A stretch of 64,000 nucleotides of DNA from positions 62,001-126,000 of the forward strand of contig JAUVZD010000010.1 of assembly GCA_030602715.1 (NCBI GenBank). The letters are read 5' to 3'. The number at the start of each line of letters is the position of its first letter. Position 1 is the first letter of the stretch. The position numbers were made by a program, and so were the translations under genes. The notes under the pieces are model-generated. The model was not told the DNA's origin and did no database searches. It saw nothing but the letters and a program-made list of their open reading frames with translations. This document shows positions 25,767 to 34,809 of this stretch, one piece after another. Source of the stretch: Candidatus Coatesiibacteriota bacterium (GTDB taxonomy: Bacteria > RBG-13-66-14 > B26-G2 > JAUVZD01).

Positions 25767-26684
25767 ATGGCATCATTCAAGGATTGGGTTCGGGCACTCA
25801 GGGCGCCGTTTTTCTCCGCCTCTATCTGGCCGGTGGTCATCGGCACTTCCGCAGCTTACTATGCCACCAGCGAAACTGACTGGCTAAGAGCTGGGCTTGC
25901 CCTCTTAGCCATTGTGCTAATAAACCTTGGCACCAACCTGACCAACGACTACTACGACCATAAATCCGGAAACGACGAAGCCAATCTACAATACAATCCC
26001 TTCTCCGGTGGAAGCCGGGTCATTCAGGAGGGAATCATCTCCCCCAAAGCCGTTCTTGCCGTTGCTCTGACCAGTTTCGGGCTGGCCGGTGTTCTGGGCA
26101 TATATCTTAATTATCTAGCCGGCGGGTGGGTAATACTCGCTATCGGTCTCTTTGGGGTGTTGGCTGGTTTCTTTTATACCGCCACACCGGTCAAGCTGGG
26201 CTACCGCCACATGGGGGAGATATTGGTGGGCATCTGCCTGGGTCCTCTGGCGGTCATCGGTGCCTATTATTTGCAGACCGGGGAGGTTGCCTGGCAGGTG
26301 GCGGTCTTCGCCGGCATCCCTATCGGTCTTCTGGTCTATCTTATACTCTATATAAACGAGTTCCCCGACTACGAAGCGGATAAGGCGGCGGGCAAACTCA
26401 CCGTTGTGGTGCTTCTGGGATGCAAAAAAGCCCGCTTTGGCTTCCACGTCCTCATCTCCTCTGTCTTCATCATAGTGATAGTCGGCTCTATTAGCGGTTA
26501 TCTTCCCCCGTGGTCGCTTCTTGCTCTGGGCGCCCTACCCCTGGCGCTCAAGGCTATGGCGGTCATTCATAAGAATTACGACAGGTTTCCTCAGATGCTT
26601 GGTGCCAGCGCCATGACTATTATGACCCATCTGGCGGTGGGGTTGTTGTTGAGCCTGGGTTATGTGCTGGAGAGGTTGGTCTGA
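25767..26684 (+). CDS. menA: UbiA-family prenyltransferase, MenA-like
   Basis: A 305-residue inner-membrane prenyltransferase with about eight helices. The first aspartate-rich motif is LTNDYYDHKSGNDE followed by FSGGSRVIQEG, the combination typical of 1,4-dihydroxy-2-naphthoate octaprenyltransferase. The second is NEFPDYEADKAAGKLTVVV, which with it binds Mg-prenyl diphosphate. MenA attaches the prenyl tail in menaquinone synthesis. No other men genes are in the window, so a different aromatic acceptor cannot be excluded. Strong promoter of its own; a G/C-rich hairpin (AGCGCCC/GGGCGCT at 26684-26704) directly follows the stop but has no T run. Confidence 0.85.
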   Translation: MASFKDWVRALRAPFFSASIWPVVIGTSAAYYATSETDWLRAGLALLAIVLINLGTNLTNDYYDHKSGNDEANLQYNPFSGGSRVIQEGIISPKAVLAVALTSFGLAGVLGIYLNYLAGGWVILAIGLFGVLAGFFYTATPVKLGYRHMGEILVGICLGPLAVIGAYYLQTGEVAWQVAVFAGIPIGLLVYLILYINEFPDYEADKAAGKLTVVVLLGCKKARFGFHVLISSVFIIVIVGSISGYLPPWSLLALGALPLALKAMAVIHKNYDRFPQMLGASAMTIMTHLAVGLLLSLGYVLERLV

Positions 26685-26766
26685 GCGCCCTGAGATGGGG
26701 CGCTGATAAGGTAGAAAGGTAATAGACCGTTTCCGCTTTCAAGGATTAGCGACCGGACGATGACTT

Positions 26767-28845
26767 ATGGTTGAGGATTTCCTCGCATATCTGCGCCAGA
26801 GTGATATCGGCAGTGACGGCGATGGAGTGGAAGCCCCTCCCACGGGGCTTCTGGCGGAGAGGTTACAGCTTTTGGAGGGGGAGATATTGAACGGTCTCAA
26901 TCCGGCACAGGTGGATGCGGTGACCACCACCGAGGGACCGCTGGCAATCGTCGCCGGGGCGGGGAGCGGTAAGACCAGGGTGGTCACCCACCGCATAGCC
27001 TATATCATCGCCAAGGGGCTCGCCTCCCCCCGGCAGATTTTGGGGGTGACCTTCACCAACAAAGCGGCAAGCGAGATGGCTACCCGGGTGCATAATATAT
27101 TGGGCGAGGGGCTTTCCTCCGGACTGTGGATGGGCACCTTCCACGCCACCTGTTCCCGTATACTGCGCAGATACGGCGAGCGCGTGGGCATAAAGCGTAA
27201 CTTTATAATTTATGACGCCGATGATTCCCGCACCCTGATAAAGCAGGTGATGCGGGCTCTCAATCTGGAGATAGCCTCCCTCTCCCCGGCTCAGGTGCTT
27301 GCGGCGATCTCCCGTTATAAGAACGACCTCCTGCCCCCGGAGGAAGCTCCAAGAGGGACGCATTACCAGCAGGTGATAGGGAGGATCTATGAGGAGTATC
27401 AAGAGAATCTGCATGGGGCGGGAGCGCTTGATTTCGGCGACCTGATAATGGAGGCGGTAAATCTGCTCGCCAACCATCGCCCCACCCGGGAGCGCCTGAT
27501 GAAGCGATTTAAGTATATCCTGGTGGATGAATTTCAGGACACCAATCTGGCGCAGTACAGGCTGATAAACCTGCTCCTCGGCGAGCACGGCAACATCTGC
27601 ATCGTTGGCGACCCGGACCAATCCATCTACCGCTGGCGGGGTGCACGGGTGGAGAACCTTGACAGCTTCCTGAGTTCCAGGGGACCGAAGCCCAAGGTGC
27701 TGGCTTTGGAGCAGAACTACCGCTCCACCCAGTCCATCCTGGATCTGGCAAACGCCCTCATCTGCTTCAATACCGTACGAGCCAAGGCAAAGAGCCTGTT
27801 CACCGAGCGGGGCCAGGGGGTGTCTCCTCTGGTCTATCAGGCGTCAAGCGAGCGGGACGAGGCGCATTTCGTAGCCCAGAGTATCATGGACCACATCGCC
27901 AATGAGGGCTACGATAGGCGGGACTTCGCGGTCCTCTACCGCACCCATGCGCAATCGCGCAGTCTGGAGGCGGCTATGAGGGACTTTGAGATTCCTTACA
28001 TAATTGTGGGCGGAATCCGCTTCTATGAGCGCAAGGAGGTAAAGGACATTCTCGCCTACCTGCGCCTGGTGGCAAATACAGCGGATGAGATCTCCTTTAC
28101 CCGCTCTTTGCAGGCACCTTTGCGGGGCATAGGTGTAGGCACCAGGGGAAAGATAGAGGAGTTTGCCGGACGGGAGGGGTTGTCCCTCTTCTCTGCGGCG
28201 AGCGATGAGCGCTTTCTGGAAACCCTGCCAGCCAACAGACGGGAATCTCTGCGGGAATATGTTCAGCTTATCAAGGACCTGCAGAAGATGGTGGGGGAAC
28301 ATCGCCCCACCAGCGAGCTTATCACCACCGCTCTTAACCGCTCCAATTATCTGGAGATGCTCCGCCAGGACGGCTCCATTGAGGCGCAGTCCCGGCTGGA
28401 GAACCTGATGGAGCTGGTCAATGCGGCGGTGGAGTTTGAGGGGGATACCCCCGAAGCCAAAGGGGACCTGAACGACTTTCTGGAGGCGATCTCACTGATA
28501 ACCGATGTTGATAACTGGGATAGGGACGCCGATGTGGTCAACCTGATGACCCTCCATGCGGCTAAGGGACTGGAGTTCCCGGTGGTCTTCCTGGTGGGAC
28601 TGGAGGAGGGGTTACTGCCCCATCGCAACAGCATGGACGAGGTGGAGGAGCTGGAGGAGGAGCGCAGGCTCTGTTATGTGGGCATCACCCGGGCGCAGGA
28701 ACATCTCTATCTCACCCACGCCTCCTGGCGGCGGGTGGCTGGCGAGGAGCAGGTGGGGATGCCCTCAAGATTCCTCCAGGAGACATCCTCCTGCCCGGTC
28801 CGGGAGCTCTCCCATTATGAACGGGAGGGAAGCGTGTATGAGTGA
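26767..28845 (+). CDS. UvrD/PcrA/Rep-type superfamily 1A DNA helicase
   Basis: This 692-residue 3'-5' helicase of repair and replication restart has all SF1A motifs: LNPAQVDAV (Q motif), VAGAGSGKTRVV (Walker A, about 61-72), GVTFTNKAASEMA, FHATCSRILRRYG, LVDEFQDTN (Walker B, about 251), VGDPDQSIYRWRGA, QNYRST, LMTLHAAKGLEFPVVF and YVGITRA. An N-terminal leader of about 35 residues (LAYLRQSDIGSDGDG) is unusual, and the C-terminus is short compared with PcrA, which has an RNA-polymerase-binding tail. Whether it is UvrD, PcrA or Rep cannot be decided. Its stop overlaps gatC by 8 bases. Confidence 0.95.
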   Translation: MVEDFLAYLRQSDIGSDGDGVEAPPTGLLAERLQLLEGEILNGLNPAQVDAVTTTEGPLAIVAGAGSGKTRVVTHRIAYIIAKGLASPRQILGVTFTNKAASEMATRVHNILGEGLSSGLWMGTFHATCSRILRRYGERVGIKRNFIIYDADDSRTLIKQVMRALNLEIASLSPAQVLAAISRYKNDLLPPEEAPRGTHYQQVIGRIYEEYQENLHGAGALDFGDLIMEAVNLLANHRPTRERLMKRFKYILVDEFQDTNLAQYRLINLLLGEHGNICIVGDPDQSIYRWRGARVENLDSFLSSRGPKPKVLALEQNYRSTQSILDLANALICFNTVRAKAKSLFTERGQGVSPLVYQASSERDEAHFVAQSIMDHIANEGYDRRDFAVLYRTHAQSRSLEAAMRDFEIPYIIVGGIRFYERKEVKDILAYLRLVANTADEISFTRSLQAPLRGIGVGTRGKIEEFAGREGLSLFSAASDERFLETLPANRRESLREYVQLIKDLQKMVGEHRPTSELITTALNRSNYLEMLRQDGSIEAQSRLENLMELVNAAVEFEGDTPEAKGDLNDFLEAISLITDVDNWDRDADVVNLMTLHAAKGLEFPVVFLVGLEEGLLPHRNSMDEVEELEEERRLCYVGITRAQEHLYLTHASWRRVAGEEQVGMPSRFLQETSSCPVRELSHYEREGSVYE

Positions 28846-29131
28846 CATCACCGAGAAGGATGTAGCCCATCTTGCCCACCTTGCCCGACTGAAGCTCAGC
28901 GAAGATGAGGTGAAGGAGCTCTATCATCATTTTCAGATCATTCTGGACTATGTAGCCAGCCTGGATGCGGTGCCGGACCTAAAGCTTTCCGCCGAACCGA
29001 GGAAGTCACGGACCCACCTGCGGGAGGATGAGGTTGGTGAATCTCTGTCGGCGGAGGATGCCCTTGCCAACAGCCCGAAGGTGCGCAAGAACCAGTTTGT
29101 AGTCCCGCCGATAATTGAGGATATGGAGTAG
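28838..29131 (+). CDS. gatC: Asp-tRNA(Asn)/Glu-tRNA(Gln) amidotransferase subunit C
   Basis: A 97-residue protein starting at the ATG at 28838 inside the helicase's last codons, preceded by GGGAGGGAAGC. It matches GatC: ITEKDVAHLAHLARLKLSEDEVKEL, then FQIILDYVASLDAVPD and the closing SPKVRKNQFVVPPIIE. GatC stabilises the GatAB complex that converts mischarged Glu-tRNA(Gln) or Asp-tRNA(Asn) to the correct aminoacyl-tRNA. gatA follows after four other genes; gatB is not in the window. Confidence 0.95.
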   Translation: MSDITEKDVAHLAHLARLKLSEDEVKELYHHFQIILDYVASLDAVPDLKLSAEPRKSRTHLREDEVGESLSAEDALANSPKVRKNQFVVPPIIEDME

Positions 29132-29146
29132 AACGGGAGTTTGCAA

Positions 29147-29545
29147 GTGGAAGCATTCTTGGAGACCATCAGGGGCTATCATCAGAGCCCCCATCTGACC
29201 CCGGCGATAGGCGCTTTAGTGATAGGCGGGGTGTCGGCGGCGCTCTATGTCCTGATGCCGGTCATATTCGGGGGCTATTTTCGGTCTCTGGAGAGATTTA
29301 AGGGCGGTTGGAGAAGGCAGGTGGTGGGCTGGGTGGTGGGCTTGGTCTATATTCTGTTGGGGAGCGGATTCTTGGGGTTGATGCTCATCTCCCTGGCATA
29401 TTTTATCCTCTGGGAGGCGGGGGAGAGCGTTTGGCAGGTCGGTGGCTTACTGCTTATGCTGGGGGTCGTCGTGCTGGCGAATTTCCTGCACCGCAGGATT
29501 CGCCGGAGGAGTTTTTCAGGTGCTTCCCTAGAGGCGGAGAGGTGA
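29147..29545 (+). CDS. Small membrane protein of unknown function
   Basis: About 132 residues from the GTG at 29147, chosen because GGGAG ends 7 bases before it; a TTG at 29141 is the alternative. There are three strong hydrophobic segments (SAALYVLMPVIFGGYF, GWVVGLVYILLGSGFLGLMLI, QVGGLLLMLGVVVLANF) and a basic C-terminus (HRRIRRRSF). I do not recognise a family. It is coupled to the next gene by a GTGA overlap, so the two are co-translated between gatC and gatA. Confidence 0.7.
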   Translation: MEAFLETIRGYHQSPHLTPAIGALVIGGVSAALYVLMPVIFGGYFRSLERFKGGWRRQVVGWVVGLVYILLGSGFLGLMLISLAYFILWEAGESVWQVGGLLLMLGVVVLANFLHRRIRRRSFSGASLEAER

Positions 29546-29964
29546 GCGGTTTACTATCATCTCCCCCCAAGCTGAAAGGGGTTTATCTCTTGATGGTGGA
29601 GACGGCGGATTCGGTGAGCATCACCCTGCCGGGAAATGGCAGGACGGCCATCCCGCCGGGGACCTATCTGTATGTGGGTAGTGCTATGGGGGGGCTGGTT
29701 GGGCGTCTGCGCAGGCACCTGCGGGGCGAGCGGAAGCGCCACTGGCACATAGACCATCTGCTGGACGCCGGTAAGGTGGTGGGGGTGGTGCCTCTGCCGA
29801 TGAACGATGGCGGGGAGGGGGAGTGCGCCGTAGCCGAATATCTGATGGGAGAGGTGGGAAGAGAGCGAGCGGTCGCCGGGTTCGGCTGTTCGGATTGTGG
29901 GTGCTATAGTCATCTGTGGAGGGTGGAGGGGGATTTTCTTCACACAAAAAATAAACCCTCATAA
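29542..29964 (+). CDS. DUF123 / GIY-YIG-like domain protein
   Basis: About 140 residues from the GTG at 29542, which overlaps the previous stop (GTGA). The sequence fits DUF123, a GIY-YIG-related domain sometimes fused to endonuclease III: LKGVYLLMV, PPGTYLYVGSA, LRRHLRGERKRHWHIDHLL, ECAVAEYLM and GFGCSDCGCYSHLW. Conserved basic and tyrosine residues suggest nucleic-acid binding or cleavage, but activity for stand-alone members is not established to my knowledge. Nothing in the neighbourhood indicates a target. Confidence 0.82.
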   Translation: MSGLLSSPPKLKGVYLLMVETADSVSITLPGNGRTAIPPGTYLYVGSAMGGLVGRLRRHLRGERKRHWHIDHLLDAGKVVGVVPLPMNDGGEGECAVAEYLMGEVGRERAVAGFGCSDCGCYSHLWRVEGDFLHTKNKPS

Positions 29965-29983
29965 ACCCGGGAGGTCTTATACC

Positions 29984-32011
29984 TTGCACCGTATGAAGCT
30001 ACTCAGCTGGGAGAATCTGACACTGCTCATAGTCGCTGTTTTGGGCTTACTCGCCTTCGTTTTCCTATACGACAGGGTCTTTCCCAGCGCATCAATAGAT
30101 TTTGAGCATTCCAAAGGTGAGATCGCCCAGCGGGGCGAGGAGTATCTTGCCCGGCTGGGCATAGATACCTCCGAATATCAGCGCACGGTCATCTTCGGCT
30201 CCGACGATGACGCCTCGGTCTATCTCTCCAAGCAGTTGGGCTTGGAGGAGACCAACGAGATAATCAAGTCCGAGGTGGTGCCCGTCTGGCGCTGGGAGCT
30301 ACGCTGGTTTATACCCGAAGAGCGCACCGAATACCGGCTCTACATCACCCCGCAGGGCGAGTTGGTGAGCTTCCAGACCATCCTGCCCGAGGAGGACGGC
30401 GGCGGGGACATAGGTCGGGAGAATGCACTGGATAAGGCTTTGAGCTTCCTCTCCGACAATCCCCGTTTCTCTCAGGGTGACTGGAAGCTGGTGGAGGATT
30501 CCTCCAAGGAACGCCCCAATCGCACCGATTATTACTTCACCTGGGAGGAACAAACCGTTACATATGGAGAAGAGGGTCACCTGCGTATGTATGTGGTGGT
30601 CTCCGGGGAGGAAGTCAGCGCCGCCCAACTCTTCTTCAAGGTGCCGGAGAAATTCCTTGACGATTATAAGACCCAGCGCTCCTGGGGCACCTTTCTGGGG
30701 ATGTTTGCGCTTCTGGGGATGGTGGTCTTTGTCATCGCCGGGGTGGTAATCTTCCTGCGCCGGTTCAGAGGTCGCACTCTGCCCATAAAGTATGCTCTTT
30801 CGGTGGGCGCGTTTGTGGCGATTGCCGTCTTCCTCTTTCAACTGAACAGCTTTCCCACCAGGCAGATGGCTTACGATACCAGCAGTGCCTATGCCACATT
30901 TATCTTCCAGAACATATTCTTCGCTCTGATGGGAGGATTGCTCTACGGTGCAATCATCTTTGTGATAGCCGCCGCAGGCCAGAGCCTGGGACTTAAGTTC
31001 TTTCAAAAAAGCCTCTCCACCACCGAATCCTTCCGCAGGCGCACCATCTTCGGACGCCCCCTGGCAATGGCTAGTTTGCGCGGCTATCTGGTGGCTTTCA
31101 TCGCCATGGGCTTACAGTCCGTGTTCTTCTTCATCGCCACCCGCTACTTCGGGGTCTGGGCTCCGGCGAGCAACGAATACAGCGAGGTCTATGGCACCGT
31201 CCTGCCCTTCATAGCCCCACTTACCGTGGGTATAATGGCTGCGGTAGCCGAGGAGTATATATTTCGCCTTTTCGCTGTCTCCTGGCTCAAAAGTTTTTTG
31301 CGAAAAACCTTCGTTGCCGCTCTGCTTGCCTCAATGATATGGGCTTTGGGGCATTCCTCCTATGCAATCTATCCGGTCTATACCCGGGGCATAGAGCTTA
31401 CCCTGTTTGGTTTGTTATTCTGCTTCTTCTTCCTGCGCTACGACCTGATGACGGTGATAATCGCCCACTATGCCATTGACGCCATCTATGTGGGCTTGCC
31501 CATGCTCAAAAGCGGGAATACCTACTTCTTCGTCTCCGGTCTGGTGGTTATGGCTCTGGCAGCCCTGCCCCTTTTCGCCCTCCTCTTCCTTCGGCGCAGA
31601 AGAGAGGTGAAACCGGCCATCATCGTGCCCCACATCCCCGATTCGGCGCTGCGCATCTGGACCCGTAGGCTGGTGGCTACGCTCGCCGCACTCTCGGCAA
31701 AACTTTCGGGGAATGCAGGAAAGGAGCTGACCGCGGAGGTTACCAGGAGCTTCTGGGAGGAGGATTTCGGGGTTGGTGGCGAGGGAATCGCCAAGATAGC
31801 CGGTCAGGTGGCTCAGTTTGTGGAGGAGGTGGGAGAGGCGAAGGGCGAGGTGGTGGAGCTGACCGATGTGAGAGCGGTGATAACCGTCAAGCCCAGGGAG
31901 GAGAAGCTGGCGGTGTTGAATGCATATTTAGCGGATGCGGAGGTTGACGGGGTTAAAATACATACTGAGAGGATGGATAAGGAACTTAGGATTGTCATAG
32001 AGAAGATTTAG
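29984..32011 (+). CDS. CPBP-family intramembrane glutamic protease with large soluble domains
   Basis: About 675 residues. A TTG at 29984 lies 9 bases after GGGAGG; the alternative ATG at 29993 is 18 bases away. After one N-terminal helix comes a soluble domain of about 220 residues (residues 40-260), then a membrane domain of about eight helices. The CPBP motif EEYIFRLF is near residue 421, followed by MIWALGHS and HYAIDAIYVGL, supplying the glutamates and histidines of the CAAX protease/bacteriocin-processing (Abi) family. A basic RRRREVKP segment precedes a cytosolic C-terminal domain of about 110 residues. The flanking domains are much larger than in usual CPBP proteins, suggesting a regulated sensor protease. 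Substrate unknown. Confidence 0.85.
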   Translation: MHRMKLLSWENLTLLIVAVLGLLAFVFLYDRVFPSASIDFEHSKGEIAQRGEEYLARLGIDTSEYQRTVIFGSDDDASVYLSKQLGLEETNEIIKSEVVPVWRWELRWFIPEERTEYRLYITPQGELVSFQTILPEEDGGGDIGRENALDKALSFLSDNPRFSQGDWKLVEDSSKERPNRTDYYFTWEEQTVTYGEEGHLRMYVVVSGEEVSAAQLFFKVPEKFLDDYKTQRSWGTFLGMFALLGMVVFVIAGVVIFLRRFRGRTLPIKYALSVGAFVAIAVFLFQLNSFPTRQMAYDTSSAYATFIFQNIFFALMGGLLYGAIIFVIAAAGQSLGLKFFQKSLSTTESFRRRTIFGRPLAMASLRGYLVAFIAMGLQSVFFFIATRYFGVWAPASNEYSEVYGTVLPFIAPLTVGIMAAVAEEYIFRLFAVSWLKSFLRKTFVAALLASMIWALGHSSYAIYPVYTRGIELTLFGLLFCFFFLRYDLMTVIIAHYAIDAIYVGLPMLKSGNTYFFVSGLVVMALAALPLFALLFLRRRREVKPAIIVPHIPDSALRIWTRRLVATLAALSAKLSGNAGKELTAEVTRSFWEEDFGVGGEGIAKIAGQVAQFVEEVGEAKGEVVELTDVRAVITVKPREEKLAVLNAYLADAEVDGVKIHTERMDKELRIVIEKI

Positions 32012-32156
32012 TACTTTGCGAAGTTTAGCAAGCGTCTTCACTTAAAAAGGACGGAGCGGGGTCTTTCTATCGTGGGTATAGGTGAAATTAGGAGAACGGT
32101 TGGGGAAATGGCTTCAGTTGGTCTGCTCTGGCACGACTGTGAGTTGAAGGAAGCGG

Positions 32157-32417
32157 ATGGATCTGGGGGTTAAATTGGCTGAGTTGGAGAAGATGGAGAG
32201 GACGGATAGCGAGAGGAGAAAGAAATACATTGACGACGGTGTGCGGGATGCTTTGCGCACCGGCTGTATGATCCTCCTCTTCCCCCTGGCCATATTTATA
32301 ATCACTATAAGCATTCTTCTCTATCAGGTCTTCATCAAGCCCCCATTGCGCTTCGTCCTCTTCTTTCCCAGGGCTTTTCGCAGAATTTTCAAAGCTGAAA
32401 CTGAGGAGGCGGGATGA
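32157..32417 (+). CDS. Small single-pass membrane protein
   Basis: An 86-residue protein with a charged N-terminal helix (KLAELEKMERTDSERRKKY), one or two hydrophobic stretches (TGCMILLFPLAIFIITISILLYQVF) and a basic C-terminal amphipathic end (FFPRAFRRIFKAETEEAG). AAGGAAGCGG precedes the ATG. The stop overlaps the gatA start by 4 bases (ATGA), so it is translationally coupled to gatA. I recognise no family. Confidence 0.75.
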   Translation: MDLGVKLAELEKMERTDSERRKKYIDDGVRDALRTGCMILLFPLAIFIITISILLYQVFIKPPLRFVLFFPRAFRRIFKAETEEAG

Positions 32418-33856
32418 GCGGGGGAGGGAGACCGACCGCCCTGGAGCTAGCCGCGGAGATAAGAGCCGGCAAAGTCACCTCTTATGAGCTCACCGAGGAG
32501 GCACTTGCCCGGGTGGAGGAAGTTCAGCGTAATCTGAACGCCTTCACCGATGTGTGGGCTGAGGAAGCGCTCCTCAGGGCTCGGGATGTAGATTCCGCCA
32601 TCCGTGCCGGGAGGTTGAACACACCGCTCGCCGGCATCCCCATGGCCATAAAGGACAACATCTGCACCAGGGGCTTTCCCACCACTGTTGCCTCAAAGAT
32701 TCTGTGCAATTACATTCCCCCCTACAATGCTTTTGCCTACGAGAAGGTGCTTTCCGCCGGTTTGGTGGCGGTGGGAAAGACCAACCTGGACGAGTTCGCC
32801 ATGGGCTCCTCCAGTGAGACCTCCTGTTTCAGTGCGGTGCGCAATCCCCACGATACGGAATATGTCCCCGGAGGCTCAAGTGGGGGTTCGGCGGCGGCGG
32901 TTGCAGGCGGTGCGGTGCCACTGGCTTTGGGAAGCGACTGTGGTGGCTCCATTCGTCAGCCGGCGGCTTTCTGCGGGATAGTAGGGTTAAAGCCCTCATA
33001 CGGGCTGGTGAGCAGATATGGGCTGGTGAGCTTTATCCCCTCCACCGACCAGATAGGACCGATGGCAACTGGTGTCGCCGACTGCGCCGCTTTGCTCTCG
33101 GTCATCGCCGGCTATGACCCCAGAGACGCCAACTCCATCCCCGGCCACCGCGAGGACTATCTGTCCGTTCTGGACGGTGAGGTTGCAGGATTGAAGGTAG
33201 GGATTCTGCGGGATTGGCTCCTTGGGGTGGATAAAGGGGTAAGGGATGCGGTGGAGGCAGCCGGGCAAGCACTTGCAGGTTTGGGGTGTGAGGTGGAGGA
33301 GGTGAAACTTCCCACCAGCGCCCATGCGGTGGCGGTATTTTACCTGCTCGCTTACGCCGAGGCGTCCAGCAACCTGGCACGCTTTGATGGGGTTAACTTC
33401 GGCTTGCGTGAGGGGGATGGAGGTGGTTTGCGGGAGATGCTTGAGGAGAGTAGGGGTCAGGGCTTCGGAGCGGAGGTGAAGCGGCGCATCATGGTGGGAA
33501 CCTTCATCCTGAGCCACGGCTATAAGGAGCGCTATTACAAGAAAGCTCTCTCCGTGCGGGAGCGGATGCGCAGTGAATTTGAGGGGGTATTTGAGAACTA
33601 TCAAGCCCTGCTCTGTCCGGTTTCTCCCACCCCGCCATTCAAGATAGGGGAGAAGATTGACGAACCTTTGCAGATGTATCTCGCAGATAAGTTTGTCTGC
33701 CCCATAAATTTGGTCGGTATCTGCGGGTTGAGCCTGCCCTGGGGTGAGACGGAGAACGGTCTTCCCCTGGCGGTTCAGCTCATCGGACCGGTGCAGGGCG
33801 AGGGGACGATACTGCGTTTGGCGAAGAGATTGGAGGAGGTGAGGGCAAATGAATGA
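32414..33856 (+). CDS. gatA: Asp-tRNA(Asn)/Glu-tRNA(Gln) amidotransferase subunit A
   Basis: A 480-residue amidase-signature glutaminase that supplies ammonia to GatB. The catalytic triad is present: Lys77 in IPMAIKDNICTRG, the cis-serine in PGGSSGGSAAAVAGG (about 152) and the nucleophile in LGSDCGGSIRQPAAFCG (about 177). Other landmarks are VGKTNLDEFAMGSS and the closing LPLAVQLIGP. Full length. The upstream mini-gene overlaps by 4 bases. gatB, usually next, is missing here; instead an AT-rich restriction-modification segment begins about 110 bp downstream. Confidence 0.98.
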   Translation: MSGGGRPTALELAAEIRAGKVTSYELTEEALARVEEVQRNLNAFTDVWAEEALLRARDVDSAIRAGRLNTPLAGIPMAIKDNICTRGFPTTVASKILCNYIPPYNAFAYEKVLSAGLVAVGKTNLDEFAMGSSSETSCFSAVRNPHDTEYVPGGSSGGSAAAVAGGAVPLALGSDCGGSIRQPAAFCGIVGLKPSYGLVSRYGLVSFIPSTDQIGPMATGVADCAALLSVIAGYDPRDANSIPGHREDYLSVLDGEVAGLKVGILRDWLLGVDKGVRDAVEAAGQALAGLGCEVEEVKLPTSAHAVAVFYLLAYAEASSNLARFDGVNFGLREGDGGGLREMLEESRGQGFGAEVKRRIMVGTFILSHGYKERYYKKALSVRERMRSEFEGVFENYQALLCPVSPTPPFKIGEKIDEPLQMYLADKFVCPINLVGICGLSLPWGETENGLPLAVQLIGPVQGEGTILRLAKRLEEVRANE

Positions 33857-33878
33857 TTTTGTAATAGCATAATGGTAG

Positions 33879-33907
33879 TTGATTCTAGTTTTAAAATAGC
33901 ATATAAT
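33879..33907 (+). promoter_or_regulatory. Promoter of the restriction-modification pair
   Basis: TTGATT (33879-33884), a 17-nt spacer and TATAAT (33902-33907) lie in an AT-rich 110-bp gap, about 60 bases before the methyltransferase start. Confidence 0.7.
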
Positions 33908-33967
33908 AGGAGTTGTGGAAAAATAGGGAAAAGGACAAGATTAGTTTTCTTTTGAAAGAATTAAGGC

Positions 33968-34792
33968 ATGGAGATATTTGCAAAATTATACCTCGGTGAT
34001 TGTAGAGAAGAACTAAAGAAGGTGGAAGAGAATAGTGTGGACCTAATTTTTACTTCTCCACCTTATGCTGATAGCCGTAATAAGACTTATGGCGGCATTA
34101 AACCTGATAAATATGTGGAATGGTTTTTGCCGATAAGCGAAGAATTATTGAGGGTTTTGAAAAGCACAGGCACATTCGTTATAAATATAAAAGAGAAAGT
34201 TGTTAGCGGTGAAAGACATACGTATGTAATTGAGCTTATCATGGAAATGCGTAAACAGGGTTGGTTATGGACTGAAGAATTTATGTGGCATAAGAAGAAT
34301 TGTTATCCAGGGAAATGGCCCAATAGATTCCGTGATTCCTGGGAGAGATTACTTCAATTTAATAAACAGAAAAAGTTCCACATGTATCAAGAAGCTGTAA
34401 TGATACCAGTTGGGGATTGGGCGGAGGATCGATTAAGAAAACTTAGCAGTACTGATAAAATAAGGGATAACTCAAGTGTTGGTAGTGGATTTGGGAAGAA
34501 TGTTTCAAAATGGGTAGGAAGAGAAAAAGTTTATCCTACCAATGTTTTGCATTTTGCAACAGAGTGTAGTAATAAAAAACATAGCGCAGTATTTCCTGAA
34601 GTTCTACCGGAATGGTTTATTAAACTTTTTACGAAGGAGGGAGATATTGTATTGGACCCATTTATGGGTTCTGGAACAACAGTAAAAGTGGCCAATAGAA
34701 TGTTGAGAAATGCAATAGGAATAGAAATTTTTCCTGAATATTACAATTTAGCTAAGGAACAGTTAGAGTCAACAAAGCTATATCTGCTCTAA
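33968..34792 (+). CDS. Type II DNA methyltransferase (N4-cytosine/N6-adenine)
   Basis: A 274-residue amino-methyltransferase. Motif IV TSPPY is at residues 28-32 and motif I (SAM binding) DPFMGSGTT at about 229-237, i.e. catalytic motif before the binding motif (beta-class order). TSPPY rather than DPPY favours N4-cytosine methylation, though it does not prove it. Base composition is markedly AT-rich against the flanking gatA and 35747 genes, a sign of horizontal transfer. It is followed after 17 bp by a restriction endonuclease-like gene, which it should protect the host from. The recognition sequence cannot be read from the protein. Confidence 0.93.
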   Translation: MEIFAKLYLGDCREELKKVEENSVDLIFTSPPYADSRNKTYGGIKPDKYVEWFLPISEELLRVLKSTGTFVINIKEKVVSGERHTYVIELIMEMRKQGWLWTEEFMWHKKNCYPGKWPNRFRDSWERLLQFNKQKKFHMYQEAVMIPVGDWAEDRLRKLSSTDKIRDNSSVGSGFGKNVSKWVGREKVYPTNVLHFATECSNKKHSAVFPEVLPEWFIKLFTKEGDIVLDPFMGSGTTVKVANRMLRNAIGIEIFPEYYNLAKEQLESTKLYLL

Positions 34793-34809
34793 GAAAGATT
34801 AGGTGTTGT

